Assembly (NCBI RefSeq): GCF_965230805.1
Contig: NZ_OZ246019.1
Span: 2,604,001-2,668,000, forward strand
DNA from: Marinifilum sp965230805
GTDB lineage: Bacteria > Bacteroidota > Bacteroidia > Bacteroidales > Marinifilaceae
Reading direction: 5' to 3'
Length of the DNA stretch: 64,000 nucleotides
The notes beneath the pieces are model-generated. The model had not been told where the DNA came from, ran no database searches, and worked only from the letters and a program-made list of their open reading frames with translations. Shown one piece after another: positions 1 to 8,407 of this stretch (position 1 is the first letter of the stretch; every line of letters begins with the position of its first letter). The translations under genes and the position numbers were made by a program.

Positions 1-1
1 T

Positions 2-94
2 CCTTGTGCATTGATTATTGGTAAACGCAAGCCATCAACCGATCTGAAAACATCATTAAACGACGCATTGCGCGAATACAACGTAGCGGTGTAA
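2..94 (+). CDS. C-terminal end of an unidentified protein (partial)
   Basis: The window opens inside a reading frame that runs from base 2 to a TAA at 92-94, giving 30 C-terminal residues that start PCALIIGKRK and end REYNVAV. The codon pattern looks coding and the frame is open to the window edge. The following gene on the same strand starts 86 bases downstream across an AAGTACTT-rich spacer, so the two are probably not tightly coupled. I do not recognise the family from so short a tail. Confidence 0.5.
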   Translation, partial: PCALIIGKRKPSTDLKTSLNDALREYNVAV

Positions 95-106
95 ATTGTA
101 ATGCTT

Positions 107-178
107 ATAAGTTGAAAGTACTTATGAGTCATAAGTACTTAAAGTTGTTAGATCACTTTAAGTACTTTAAATACTAAA
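107..178. repeat. AAGTACTT-rich intergenic repeat block
   Basis: The palindromic octamer AAGTACTT occurs three times here (116-123, 133-140, 160-167), with related words such as TTTAAATACT. The same word recurs in other spacers of this window at 14301, 62196 and 62301, and as AAGTACTA at 14283 and 60846. The 14 bases at 111-124 are repeated exactly at 62191-62204. It is a dispersed intergenic sequence of unknown role. Confidence 0.55.
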
Positions 179-180
179 AC

Positions 181-744
181 ATGAACAAGGACATCAACAA
201 AGCATTGGAGGTTTTAAAATCGGGAGGTGTAATTCTATATCCTACCGATACCATTTGGGGAATTGGCTGCGATGCTACCAATGCAGATGCTGTGAAAAGG
301 GTGTATGCAATAAAGCAGCGAGAAGATTGCAAAGCCATGTTGGTTTTAATGGAGAATCCGAATAGACTGAACTCCTATGTTGAAGAAGTTCCTGAAATTG
401 CCTGGGATTTGATTGATGCCAATGATAAACCAATGACACTCATTTATCCGGGAGCTAAGAATCTTGCGCCAAACCTGGTCAATTCCGATGGAACGATTGG
501 TATCCGTATTACCGAGGAAGAGTTTAGCTCAAAGCTGATTCAACGATTCAAAAAGCCCATTGTTTCTACATCGGCAAATATTAGTGGCGATCCTTCGCCG
601 GCAAATTTTACCGAAATCAATGAGAAATTAAAAAACTTGGTTAATTACGTAGTAGAGTATCGACAAGACGATATCGAAAAAGCAAATGCCTCAAGTATCA
701 TAAAAATAGGCTTAGGAGGGGAAATCCAAATCTTACGAAAGTAG
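181..744 (+). CDS. L-threonylcarbamoyladenylate synthase family protein (Sua5/YciO/YrdC)
   Basis: This is a 187-residue single YrdC-type domain. Family members make threonylcarbamoyl-AMP from threonine, bicarbonate and ATP, the precursor of the t6A37 modification of ANN-decoding tRNAs. The N-terminal stretch GGVILYPTDTIWGIGCDAT, the AIKQRE segment with K and R of the substrate pocket, and the later STSANISG motif are all family hallmarks. The length matches short TsaC/YciO proteins and not the two-domain Sua5. The ATG at 181 is the first in frame and lies directly after the repeat-rich spacer. Whether it is the functional TsaC or the less understood YciO paralogue cannot be settled here. Confidence 0.88.
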   Translation: MNKDINKALEVLKSGGVILYPTDTIWGIGCDATNADAVKRVYAIKQREDCKAMLVLMENPNRLNSYVEEVPEIAWDLIDANDKPMTLIYPGAKNLAPNLVNSDGTIGIRITEEEFSSKLIQRFKKPIVSTSANISGDPSPANFTEINEKLKNLVNYVVEYRQDDIEKANASSIIKIGLGGEIQILRK

Positions 745-765
745 AATAAGTGCAAATAAAAAATA

Positions 766-803
766 CAAAGACGCAAAGGAGGTTTTACACCTTTGCGTCT
801 TTG
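766..803. terminator. Perfect inverted repeat, likely bidirectional terminator
   Basis: CAAAGACGCAAAGG at 766-779 pairs exactly with 790-803, leaving a 10-base loop. It sits between the convergent YrdC-family and pyrophosphatase genes, where a bidirectional terminator is expected. The 'caaagacgcaaagg' wording is also a common repeat in Bacteroidota spacers, and a related one occurs near 37440-37490. Confidence 0.5.
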
Positions 804-891
804 CCTTAAAAAGCGACAGCCTTTACCAAGTATCCTCATATAAAAGCTGAATACCGGGATTAAATATCAGGTAACGATCACTTTTTCCTTG

Positions 892-1563
892 TTACACGTG
901 TTTTAAAATATCCTCCAAATTTTCGAATTTGATTTTGTAGTCGTTCATCGATCGGCGAATTACTTCGTGTGCCTCATCTACTCCATAAATGTGAGTAATT
1001 TCAGCTTGAGAATCCAATCCTGGCATATCCTTGTAAGTTAAGAAGTAGTGTTTTAAACGATCAACAATTACATCCGGCAAGCACTGTATATTGGTAAACT
1101 CACCGTATGTAGCATCGTTAATCAACACTGCAATAATCTTATCGTCGGCCTCGTTTCCATCAATCATACGAAATCCTCCAACAGGACGAACCTCGGCAAT
1201 AATATCACCATGCGAGATCGATTTCTCGGTAAGGATACAAATATCCAACGGATCGGAGTCACCTTGAATGCCAGGCTTACCTGATTTGTCGCTTGAGAAT
1301 TCACCCACCGAACTGCCACAATAGGTCTGTGGCAAGAAACCGTATAATGCCGGAATTACATTCGAGTACTTTTGCGGACGATCAATTTTAAGATATCCGC
1401 TTACCTTATCCACCTCGTACTTAACTGTATCTGTTGGAACCATCTCGATAAATGCCATTACCGATTCCGGGGCATTATCACCAATATCCAATCCATGCCA
1501 TGGATGTGATTTGTATCGCAAGCCCATTAGTCTTGCAATCGGATCGTTTAGTTTGTTTCCCAT
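892..1563 (-). CDS. ppa: Inorganic pyrophosphatase, soluble family I
   Basis: The 223-residue product hydrolyses pyrophosphate to phosphate in the cytoplasm and pulls biosynthetic reactions forward. The family I signature D-S-D-P-L-D lies at residues 102-107, preceded by the conserved PALYGFLPQTYCG segment that supplies further metal ligands. It is longer than the about 175-residue E. coli enzyme, with an N-terminal extension (RYKSHPWHGLDIGDN) that I take to be typical of the Bacteroidota form. A promoter -7 element lies at 1624-1631. The C-terminus of a membrane-bound pyrophosphatase is also present at 63717, so the organism seems to have both types. Confidence 0.95.
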   Translation of the reverse strand: MGNKLNDPIARLMGLRYKSHPWHGLDIGDNAPESVMAFIEMVPTDTVKYEVDKVSGYLKIDRPQKYSNVIPALYGFLPQTYCGSSVGEFSSDKSGKPGIQGDSDPLDICILTEKSISHGDIIAEVRPVGGFRMIDGNEADDKIIAVLINDATYGEFTNIQCLPDVIVDRLKHYFLTYKDMPGLDSQAEITHIYGVDEAHEVIRRSMNDYKIKFENLEDILKHV

Positions 1564-1623
1564 AGTAAGTGTTTCTTTACAAGTATCATTTTAACAAAAT
1601 GAACTTAATTCATTTGATATTAA

Positions 1624-1631
1624 CAAATGTA
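1624..1631 (-). promoter_or_regulatory. Candidate Bacteroidota -7 element (TACATTTG) for ppa
   Basis: On the minus strand TACATTTG fits the Bacteroidota sigma-ABfr consensus TAnnTTTG and lies about 60 bases upstream of the ppa start. No clear -33 TTG was found at the usual 19-base spacing, so support is partial. Confidence 0.35.
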
Positions 1632-1700
1632 GCAAAACAATATAAATATCTAGCCCGATATTTTTTTCTTTTGCACGATATTATAGCAGTTTTATTAGGA

Positions 1701-1793
1701 AACAAGCAGGATTAAAATAATTATTAAACACACTCACTAATGATTATTTGGATCTTGCGGCTTCCGTCTGGAAAAGGGAAGAAAATAATAAAC
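1701..1793. repeat. Dispersed repeat around GATCTTGCGGCTTCC, copy 1
   Basis: This roughly 90-base stretch aligns with 21959-22052 in the same orientation. Shared segments include ATTAAAATAATTATTAA, CACAC, TAATnATTATTT and GATCTTGCGGCTTCC, and the trailing part also matches with substitutions. Both copies are intergenic. Identity by eye is about 80 percent. Confidence 0.55.
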
Positions 1794-1915
1794 CGATAAA
1801 ACGAGTCTTAATTTTAGTTGCACTCAGATGATCATTGCAATTGGGTGATTTCCTTCATATTCGTGCCGAAATTTGTGGTAATACTCTCAGAATCGTTCCG
1901 GCTATGCTCTCACAA

Positions 1916-1944
1916 ACAGTAATGCACTTCAGGTGCATTACTGT
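1916..1944 (-). terminator. Strong hairpin downstream of the comM-like operon
   Basis: ACAGTAATGCAC (1916-1927) pairs perfectly with 1933-1944 around a five-base TTCAG loop. It lies 30 bases beyond the small minus-strand reading frame ending at 1974. No T-tract follows, but its position at the operon end suggests a transcription stop or RNA-stabilising hairpin. Confidence 0.5.
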
Positions 1945-1973
1945 CGATAACAATACATTTCTTGTGTGAGGGG

Positions 1974-2141
1974 CTATTCCTTACTGATTGGGGCTTCTTT
2001 CTCTTCCACAACTTCTTCTTCCGCCTTTTTCTTTCCGCTTGCAAACTTCGGAAATAGTCGATTGGCATAATTCTTCCCAAACAACTTGATTGCATCCAAG
2101 GAATTGAATTCGTACTGCTTTCGCAATTCAGCCTGAGCCAT
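1974..2141 (-). CDS. Candidate small protein of 55 residues
   Basis: A short frame starting ATG at 2141 and ending TAG at 1974 encodes a protein beginning MAQAELRKQYEF, with the core AIKLFGKNYANRLFPKF and a charged Lys/Glu-rich tail. It begins 37 bases after the stop of the ComM-like gene on the same strand and is followed by a strong hairpin, consistent with a last operon gene. The amino-acid make-up looks like a real cytoplasmic protein, although it could be the 3' remnant of a longer gene. I do not recognise a family. An overlapping 61-codon frame at 1910-2095 is less protein-like. Confidence 0.4.
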   Translation of the reverse strand: MAQAELRKQYEFNSLDAIKLFGKNYANRLFPKFASGKKKAEEEVVEEKEAPISKE

Positions 2142-2178
2142 CTGCTTGGCTTAGGCTCTCAGCAAAATCATTCTTTCA

Positions 2179-3717
2179 TCATCCACCCCAACCATCGCGA
2201 TCTAAACTTCGGTACTGAATGGCTTCGGCCAAGTGTTCGCTTTCGATATTCTCGGATCCGCATAAATCGGCTATGGTTCTCGAAACCTTAAGGATTCTAT
2301 CGTAAGCACGAGCCGATAAACCTACTTTTTCCATAGCGGTTTTTAACAAGGCTTTTCCTGCTTCATCGGGCTGGCAGTATTTTCGGAGCAGTTTAGAACT
2401 CATTTGAGCATTACAGTGCATGCCTTCCTCTTCTTTAAATCTGCTTTCCTGAATTTGTCTGGCTTTCTCAACCCTGGCACGAATCTCTTCACTTTTTTCC
2501 GATAGTCGGGTATCTGATATCTTATCAAAAGTGACGGGAACTACTTCAATATGGATATCAATTCTATCGAGTAAAGGTCCGCTAATTTTGCTTAGGTACT
2601 TTTGAACCATTCCGGGAGCACAAACACAATCTTTTTCAGGATGATTGTAATATCCGCAAGGGCAAGGATTCATTGATGAAATCAACATGGTGCTTGCCGG
2701 ATAATCTACCGTAAATTTTGCTCTGGAAATGGTAATGGTTCTGTCTTCCAAAGGCTGACGCATCACCTCCAATACGGTTCTTTTAAACTCGGGCAGTTCA
2801 TCTAAAAATAACACGCCATTGTGCGCAAGACTAATTTCGCCAGGTTGTGGATAGGTTCCGCCTCCTACCAGAGCAACATCTGATATGGTATGATGAGGGC
2901 TACGGAACGGACGCTGAGTCATTAAAGCGCTATCTTTTTCTAATGTTCCCGCAACCGAATGTATCTTGGTTGTTTCCAATGCTTCTTGCAAACTTAGTGG
3001 AGGTAATATGCCGGGAATCCTTTTTGCCAACATGGTTTTACCTGCTCCAGGAGGACCAATCATGATGATGTTATGACCGCCTGCTGCTGCAATCTCCAGA
3101 GCTCTTTTTACGTTTTCCTGTCCTTTTACATCAGCAAAATCATGAGGAAACTTATTTAAATGAGAATAAAACTCTGCTCTTGTATCCACTAAAGTGGGTG
3201 CAATTTTTGCATCTCCTTTTAAAAATGCAATGACCTCGCTAATGTTATCGGCTCCATATATTTTTAATTTGTCAACAACAGCAGCTTCCCGGGCGTTTGC
3301 TTTGGGAAGAATCAATCCTTCAAAGCCTTCTTCTCGTGCTTGTATTGCCATGGGCAGTACTCCTTTTATGGGAACCAAGCTGCCATCAAGTGATAACTCT
3401 CCCATAATTAAATATTTTTCTAGGCTATCGCAGTGTATTTGTTCGGTAGCCGTTAAAATACCAATGGCAAGTGGCAAATCATAAGCCGATCCTTCTTTTC
3501 GAATATCAGCCGGAGCCATATTAATAATAATCTTTCTACCTGGAATCTTATAGCCAGCTTCGCGCAGAGCTGAGTCGATTCTTTGCTGACTTTCTTTAAC
3601 TGCATTATCGGGTAATCCTACCAGCGAAAAGCGAACACCCTGAAATACATTTACTTCAATTGTAATAGTTGTTGCATGGATACCATAAACGGCGCTACCA
3701 TATGTTTTAACAAGCAT
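2179..3717 (-). CDS. comM: ComM/YifB family AAA+ ATPase (Mg-chelatase-like)
   Basis: This 512-residue protein has the full YifB architecture. An N-terminal ribosomal-S5-like/Lon-protease-like domain (about residues 1-180) is followed by a Mg-chelatase-type AAA+ module with Walker A GPPGAGKT at 221-228 and Walker B VLFLDE around 302-307, then a C-terminal helical domain. A cysteine cluster PCPCGYYNHPEKDCVC near 351-366 is typical. Characterised ComM is a hexameric helicase promoting branch migration during natural transformation. In most other bacteria the role is inferred. The start MLVKTYGSAVYGI matches the family N-terminus. Confidence 0.92.
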   Translation of the reverse strand: MLVKTYGSAVYGIHATTITIEVNVFQGVRFSLVGLPDNAVKESQQRIDSALREAGYKIPGRKIIINMAPADIRKEGSAYDLPLAIGILTATEQIHCDSLEKYLIMGELSLDGSLVPIKGVLPMAIQAREEGFEGLILPKANAREAAVVDKLKIYGADNISEVIAFLKGDAKIAPTLVDTRAEFYSHLNKFPHDFADVKGQENVKRALEIAAAGGHNIIMIGPPGAGKTMLAKRIPGILPPLSLQEALETTKIHSVAGTLEKDSALMTQRPFRSPHHTISDVALVGGGTYPQPGEISLAHNGVLFLDELPEFKRTVLEVMRQPLEDRTITISRAKFTVDYPASTMLISSMNPCPCGYYNHPEKDCVCAPGMVQKYLSKISGPLLDRIDIHIEVVPVTFDKISDTRLSEKSEEIRARVEKARQIQESRFKEEEGMHCNAQMSSKLLRKYCQPDEAGKALLKTAMEKVGLSARAYDRILKVSRTIADLCGSENIESEHLAEAIQYRSLDRDGWGG

Positions 3718-3865
3718 AAGTTTGGATTCTTAATAAACGAAATAAACGTTGAATGTAGTAAGAATTCATCATTCATCAAAACATAATCAGCACTAGCGAT
3801 ATAAGCGCACATAAAAAAGCTGCAACATAAATCTGCTACAGCTTTAAATATTTTTGTTCTTTCTT

Positions 3866-4441
3866 TTACTTCATTCCGGCTTCGATATACTGAATCAAAC
3901 AATGAATTATTTTAATATGGATTTCCTGAACTCTGTCGGAATAAGCTTTCCAAGGCACTCTAATTTCAACATCACACATCTCTGCCATTTTACCTCCTGT
4001 TTTGCCTGTTAGTCCAACAACTGTCATTCCTTTTTCTTTGGCAGATTTTATGGCATTTATCACATTGTTCGAGTTGCCGGATGTACTGATTCCCAAGAAT
4101 ACATCACCTTTTTGTCCCATACCTTCAACATATCTCGAAAAAATGTAATCGAAACCATAATCATTGCCAACACATGTTATATGACTTGGATCGGAAATGG
4201 CAATAGCTGCTATTCCGGGGCGATCGTCGCGAAAACGACCCGTTAATTCTTCGGCAAAGTGCATGGCATCGCACATAGAGCCACCGTTACCACAAGAAAT
4301 TATTTTTCCGCCATTTTGAATTGAATCTGCCATAAATTCTCCGGCTTTTTCAATGGCTTTAAAGTTATCCTCATTGGCAACAAATTGATTTAAAACCTCC
4401 TGTGCATCAAGAAAACTTTGTTTTATATCGTTTATTATCAT
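3866..4441 (-). CDS. gmhA: Phosphoheptose isomerase (sedoheptulose-7-phosphate isomerase)
   Basis: The 191-residue SIS-domain protein is expected to convert sedoheptulose 7-phosphate to D-glycero-D-manno-heptose 7-phosphate, the first step toward ADP-heptose for lipopolysaccharide core. It shows the phosphosugar-binding CGNGGS at 50-55, His61 and Glu65 in the HFAEELTGRF helix, and STSGNS at 119-124. The full length matches GmhA. The gene stands alone between divergent and co-directional neighbours, with a good candidate promoter at 4457-4485. No other heptose gene is visible nearby. Confidence 0.92.
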   Translation of the reverse strand: MIINDIKQSFLDAQEVLNQFVANEDNFKAIEKAGEFMADSIQNGGKIISCGNGGSMCDAMHFAEELTGRFRDDRPGIAAIAISDPSHITCVGNDYGFDYIFSRYVEGMGQKGDVFLGISTSGNSNNVINAIKSAKEKGMTVVGLTGKTGGKMAEMCDVEIRVPWKAYSDRVQEIHIKIIHCLIQYIEAGMK

Positions 4442-4456
4442 GATTTAAAATTTTTC

Positions 4457-4485
4457 CAAAAGTAAGAAATGCTGCTCAGAATCAA
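4457..4485 (-). promoter_or_regulatory. Candidate Bacteroidota promoter for gmhA
   Basis: On the minus strand TTG at 4483-4485 is followed after 18 bases by TACTTTTG at 4457-4464, close to the phylum consensus TTG-N19-TAnnTTTG. The -7 box lies about 16 bases from the gmhA ATG, which implies a very short leader. Confidence 0.45.
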
Positions 4486-4590
4486 GAATTATCAGTATCA
4501 ATTTTAAAATCAGAAATACTCTCTTTCAGCCCAAAAGGATTATGGTTTAGTTTTTCTTACTAAGTTTACCTAAAATCCAATAAGCATATC

Positions 4591-5391
4591 ATGTTGTTAA
4601 AAGAGAAACTATACAATGTAATTTTCGAGGCTGATACCAGGGCAGGCAAACTATTCGACCTGTTGTTATTAATTGTAATTCTGCTTAGTATTCTTTTCGT
4701 AATGCTGGAAAGCGTTCCTACAATCGAAAAAAAATATCATGATTTTCTAAAAATAGCTGAGTGGATCATTACCATCATTTTTAGTATGGAATATTTGATT
4801 AGAATATGGATTGTGCGACATCCGCAGAAATACATTTTTAGTTTTTATGGGATTATTGATTTTTTATCGGTACTTCCAAGTTATTTGGCACTATTTTTTG
4901 CCGGAACGCAGGGCCTAATGGTGATTAGAGCTTTACGTTTACTTCGTGTATTTAGAATTCTGAAGCTGAACAGGTATTTAAAAGAGAGTGCAATTATTAT
5001 CAAGGCGCTTCGTGAAAGCCGATATAAAATTTCGGTGTTTCTATTCGGTGTTTTAACTCTGGTCATTATCATTGGCACGGTGATGTATCTTGTCGAAGGC
5101 GCCGAAAATGGATTTACAAGTATCCCTCGCGGAATTTATTGGGCTGTTGTAACATTAACAACGGTGGGGTATGGCGATATATCTCCAGTAAGCTCGCTTG
5201 GGCAATTCTTTGCCAGTGTGGTTATGATTATAGGTTATGCTATAATAGCCGTACCCACAGGCATTGTAACGGCCGAGCTTACCAAACAAAGCCATAAAGA
5301 AATCTCAACACAAGTTTGTCCCGAATGTTTGGCTGAAGGGCATAATCATGATGCAAAATATTGCTGTGAATGCGGATCAAAACTAAATTAA
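4591..5391 (+). CDS. Voltage-gated potassium channel-like protein with C-terminal zinc-ribbon
   Basis: This 266-residue membrane protein has the six-helix Kv plan. Helices S1-S3 lie between residues 20 and 105, and an S4 voltage sensor carries regularly spaced arginines (R113, R116, R119, R122). S5 is near 148-168, the selectivity filter TTVGYGD is at 190-196, and S6 is at about 205-230. The TVGYGD filter marks K+ selectivity. The cytoplasmic tail carries CPEC (243-246) and CCEC (258-261), forming a short zinc-ribbon-like tail. The gene stands alone, and its stop codon lies inside the terminal TTAA of a MITE-like element. Confidence 0.9.
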   Translation: MLLKEKLYNVIFEADTRAGKLFDLLLLIVILLSILFVMLESVPTIEKKYHDFLKIAEWIITIIFSMEYLIRIWIVRHPQKYIFSFYGIIDFLSVLPSYLALFFAGTQGLMVIRALRLLRVFRILKLNRYLKESAIIIKALRESRYKISVFLFGVLTLVIIIGTVMYLVEGAENGFTSIPRGIYWAVVTLTTVGYGDISPVSSLGQFFASVVMIIGYAIIAVPTGIVTAELTKQSHKEISTQVCPECLAEGHNHDAKYCCECGSKLN

Positions 5392-5648
5392 CGCGAGTTC
5401 GACGTAAAATTCTATCCACAGAAAGTTCTATTTGGGATAGATTTGCATTAAAAATTTGGAAAGAATAGCGGGCTATTTTGAGGAATTTTTAATGTGAAGA
5501 TGTCGTAAAGAGAACTTTCCATTATGTGTTTGCCTGCTTTCGGCATAAATTTCCTCAAATCTTCTTGAAATATCCTGATATTCCTTCGAAAATTTCTACT
5601 CAAAATCAGATCAAACTGTGAACGAATTTTACGTCGAACTCGCGTTAA
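5388..5648. mobile_element. MITE-like element copy A with 25-bp terminal inverted repeats
   Basis: The 261-base segment begins TTAACGCGAGTTCGACG and ends with the exact inverse, giving 25-bp perfect terminal inverted repeats (5388-5412 and 5624-5648) that include TTAA at both tips. Nearly the whole sequence recurs in opposite orientation at 49131-49402. It encodes no transposase. The 79-codon frame inside is not supported as a gene. The left TTAA supplies the TAA stop of the channel gene, so insertion occurred right at that stop codon. Confidence 0.8.
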
Positions 5649-5926
5649 ATTAATCACCATCGCATCACGCAGGATAGGGGCTTGCAAAAACGCATCAATT
5701 TATAAAGGGCTCTTGTTAAAGACATACAATTTGGGCGCCTCTACTCACAAAAGAATGAGACTTGTTTTATGCTAATGCTGGTATTAAAAAGCAAATTAAG
5801 ATTTTATCGGTATATTTGTAGCTCTCATTACGCAAGGGAGGATGAGGAATTTTTATTCTCTGTTTTTAAAGACAAAAAATTTGCCTATACCACATTATCA
5901 ACAAATTAGGTGTAAAACAATTTATT
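5649..5926 (+). promoter_or_regulatory. Spacer with candidate -7 element (TATATTTG at 5811-5818)
   Basis: The spacer between the MITE and the next gene contains TATATTTG at 5811-5818, fitting TAnnTTTG. It lies about 110 bases upstream of the start at 5927 and could drive the hypothetical-mutL unit. No clear -33 box was seen, and nothing else in the spacer is interpretable. Confidence 0.35.
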
Positions 5927-6277
5927 ATGGGATTTACCAGCGGTTTCTTTAAAAAACCACAACATAAACGATTCAATTTGCAGCCTCGATACTGGGATCC
6001 TGCAAAAGAAGAAAGAGAAGATCGTGAGCGAAGAATAAAATTGGAACTTGGGATTAAGGATGAAAAGGACCAGTACATCCCTAACATTAAAGGCAGAATG
6101 AAAAGTGAAATTCGTCATAAACATTCAGATGCCAGAGGAGCCAGACAAAGATCAAACTTTAGGCTATTATTCATTTTTGTGATTCTGGCGATTGTGGCAT
6201 ATGTTTATGTTTTTGGCTGGGATGAATTGTTGGGGAAAATTATTAGCGGTATGGAAAGTTTAAAATTCAATCGCTAA
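5927..6277 (+). CDS. Small membrane protein of unknown function upstream of mutL
   Basis: This 116-residue protein has a highly charged, soluble N-terminal two thirds (PRYWDPAKEEREDRERRIKL) and one transmembrane helix at about residues 80-100 (FRLLFIFVILAIVAYVYVF). It lies 21 bases before mutL on the same strand and is probably co-transcribed with it. I believe similar short proteins precede mutL in related Bacteroidota, but no function is known to me. The topology suggests an inner-membrane protein with its charged part in the cytoplasm. Confidence 0.75.
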   Translation: MGFTSGFFKKPQHKRFNLQPRYWDPAKEEREDRERRIKLELGIKDEKDQYIPNIKGRMKSEIRHKHSDARGARQRSNFRLLFIFVILAIVAYVYVFGWDELLGKIISGMESLKFNR

Positions 6278-6298
6278 CATCAAATTTCAAACGAATAT

Positions 6299-8281
6299 AT
6301 GTCAGATTTGATACAGATACTACCTGACAGCGTTGCCAATCAAATTGCGGCAGGTGAGGTGGTTCAAAGACCAGCTTCGGTGGTAAAAGAGCTTGTTGAA
6401 AATGCAATAGATGCGGGTGCTGGTTCCATAAAAATTAATCTTAAAGATGCGGGTAAAACCCTGATTCAGGTAATCGATAATGGCTGTGGCATGTCGCTTA
6501 CAGATGCCAGATTGGCTTTCGAGCGTCATGCTACCTCAAAAATCCGTAAAGCAGGCGATCTGTTCGGAATTCGTAGCATGGGTTTTCGTGGCGAAGCTTT
6601 GGCTTCCATTGCTGCAATTGCCAATGTTGAGCTAAAAACAAAACGTACCGAGGATGAATTGGGAACTCACATTGTAATTGATGGCTCGGAATTGGTTTCG
6701 CAAGAAGCCTCGGCATGTAGTAATGGCAGTAACTTTATTGTGAAAAACCTATTCTTTAATGTTCCTGCCCGCCGAAAATTCCTGAAAGCAAACTCTACCG
6801 AACTTCGAAATATCATTACCGAATTTCATAGGATTGTTCTTTCGCATCCTGATATTGCGTTTACACTGATACATAACGGCACCGAAGTATACAACCTTCC
6901 TGCATCGCATATTCGTCAGCGAATTATTAATGTGTTTGGGAAAAGTATGAATGCCCGATTGATCAGCATTAAAACTGATACCAGCATTGTAAAACTTACC
7001 GGCTTTATTGGCAAGCCAAAAAATGCAAAGAAAAACACAGGAGAACAGTTCTTTTTTGTGAACAAGCGCTTTATGCGACACCCATATTTCTATAAGGCGG
7101 TGATTCAGGCATACGATAAGATTTTGCCTCCCGAAACCATTCCTCCGTATTTTATCTTTTTCGAGGTAGATCCTAAAATCATCGATATCAATATTCATCC
7201 TACCAAAACCGAAATCAAGTTTGAGGATGAAAGAGCGATCTATCAAATCATTCAGGCTTCCATTCGCGAGGCTTTAGGAAAATTCAATATCGTTCCTTCC
7301 ATCGATTTTGATGAGGATACAAGTTTGGAAATTCCGGTTGTCGATGAAAATACAGAAGTGGAAGCCCCAATGATTAAGGTGAACCCTGAGTTTAACCCTT
7401 TTGATGCCGAATCGAACTTTAACCCTTTCGAGGCCGAAAAAAGTTACAATCCTTTCGAGCAATCGGCAAGTTCTATCGAGTCTAATCCGTTTTTTCAGGA
7501 GTTTAAAGCTAAAACACCCGAGCCAGGCTCAAGCAGGGCAGCCAAGAAACAAGTTCCTGAAGATTGGGAAAAACTGTATGAAGAAAAAGTATTGCCTGAA
7601 GAGGAAAAGCCTGAAAAGCAGCCGGTAATCGACAGAGAAAATATTCCTGATTATTTTCAGGCTCCTGAGATTCCTACTCCTCAGCAAGCACAAATCCAAG
7701 CTGCCGAACAGCCCAATAAAACCAAGAATTTTTTCCAGCTTAAGAACAAATACATTCTAACACCCATTCGTTCGGGTTTAATGATTATTGATCAGCGAAA
7801 GGCACACGAAAGAATTTTGTTTGAAAAGTTTATGAACTCATTGGAAAATCAGAAAGGAATTGCTCAACAGAACTTGTTTCCTCAGACTATTGAGATGAAT
7901 GCATCGGACTATACTCTTTTGCAGGTGATTTTGGAAGATGTGAAGGCTTTGGGTTTTGATATCCGGGAATTTGGAAAGAAAACTTTTGTGATAAACGGAA
8001 CGCCTGCGGATATTCAGAATTGTGATCCAAAGGAGTTACTGGAAAATCTGTTGGCCAACTACAAAAGCAATCAGCTCGACGTGAAATTGAAAGTACGTGA
8101 GAATTTGGCGAAATCCTTGGCAAAAGCTTCGGCAGTAAACTATGGAAAATCACTTACCAACGAGGAAATGAGTTCCATAATTGATCAACTTTTTGCTTGT
8201 AACCTTCCTAACTTTACGCCCGATGGTAAACCTGTGATCTCGGTTCTGGAAACTCAGGAATTAGAAAATCGATTTAAATAG
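6299..8281 (+). CDS. mutL: DNA mismatch repair protein MutL
   Basis: This 660-residue MutL links MutS mismatch recognition to strand removal. The N-terminal GHKL ATPase is complete (QIAAGEVVQRPASVVKELVENAIDA, DNGCGM, GFRGEALASI) and is followed by the transducer domain and a linker at about 345-480. The C-terminal dimerisation domain carries DQRKAHERILFE near residues 497-508, where endonuclease-type MutL has DQHAx2Ex4E. The acidic positions are kept but His-Ala is replaced by Arg-Lys. The final metal motif reads CNLPNFTPDGKP and lacks the usual histidine. The linker contains four NPF tripeptides at about residues 363-397. Confidence 0.95.
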   Translation: MSDLIQILPDSVANQIAAGEVVQRPASVVKELVENAIDAGAGSIKINLKDAGKTLIQVIDNGCGMSLTDARLAFERHATSKIRKAGDLFGIRSMGFRGEALASIAAIANVELKTKRTEDELGTHIVIDGSELVSQEASACSNGSNFIVKNLFFNVPARRKFLKANSTELRNIITEFHRIVLSHPDIAFTLIHNGTEVYNLPASHIRQRIINVFGKSMNARLISIKTDTSIVKLTGFIGKPKNAKKNTGEQFFFVNKRFMRHPYFYKAVIQAYDKILPPETIPPYFIFFEVDPKIIDINIHPTKTEIKFEDERAIYQIIQASIREALGKFNIVPSIDFDEDTSLEIPVVDENTEVEAPMIKVNPEFNPFDAESNFNPFEAEKSYNPFEQSASSIESNPFFQEFKAKTPEPGSSRAAKKQVPEDWEKLYEEKVLPEEEKPEKQPVIDRENIPDYFQAPEIPTPQQAQIQAAEQPNKTKNFFQLKNKYILTPIRSGLMIIDQRKAHERILFEKFMNSLENQKGIAQQNLFPQTIEMNASDYTLLQVILEDVKALGFDIREFGKKTFVINGTPADIQNCDPKELLENLLANYKSNQLDVKLKVRENLAKSLAKASAVNYGKSLTNEEMSSIIDQLFACNLPNFTPDGKPVISVLETQELENRFK

Positions 8282-8407
8282 TATTAATAAATTATTCAAA
8301 CATGGCGTTTAGCCTGACAAACTGGCTTGCAATTATGAGCCGAAGCCTGTAATTTTAAAATGGTCTGACTATTGTTAGACTAGAACTAATTTTTAAAAGC
8401 ATAACGA

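Larger units (their letters stand above)
1564..1915. other. Gene-free spacer upstream of ppa
   Basis: About 350 bases hold no convincing coding sequence. They contain the ppa -7 element near 1624 and one copy of a dispersed repeat at 1701-1793. The remainder, including 1800-1910, shows nothing I can interpret. Confidence 0.4.

Noticed and set aside
1910..2095. 61-codon minus-strand frame rich in Arg/Lys
   Set aside because: Composition is unnatural and the overlapping 55-codon frame at 1974-2141 fits an operon position better.
3651..3902. 83-codon frame upstream of the ComM-like gene
   Set aside because: It overlaps the ends of two well-supported genes and has no homology-like pattern.
5448..5687. 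79-codon frame within MITE copy A
   Set aside because: It lies inside the repeat element, and copy B has a short insertion of about nine bases plus a poorer end there. No protein-like composition.
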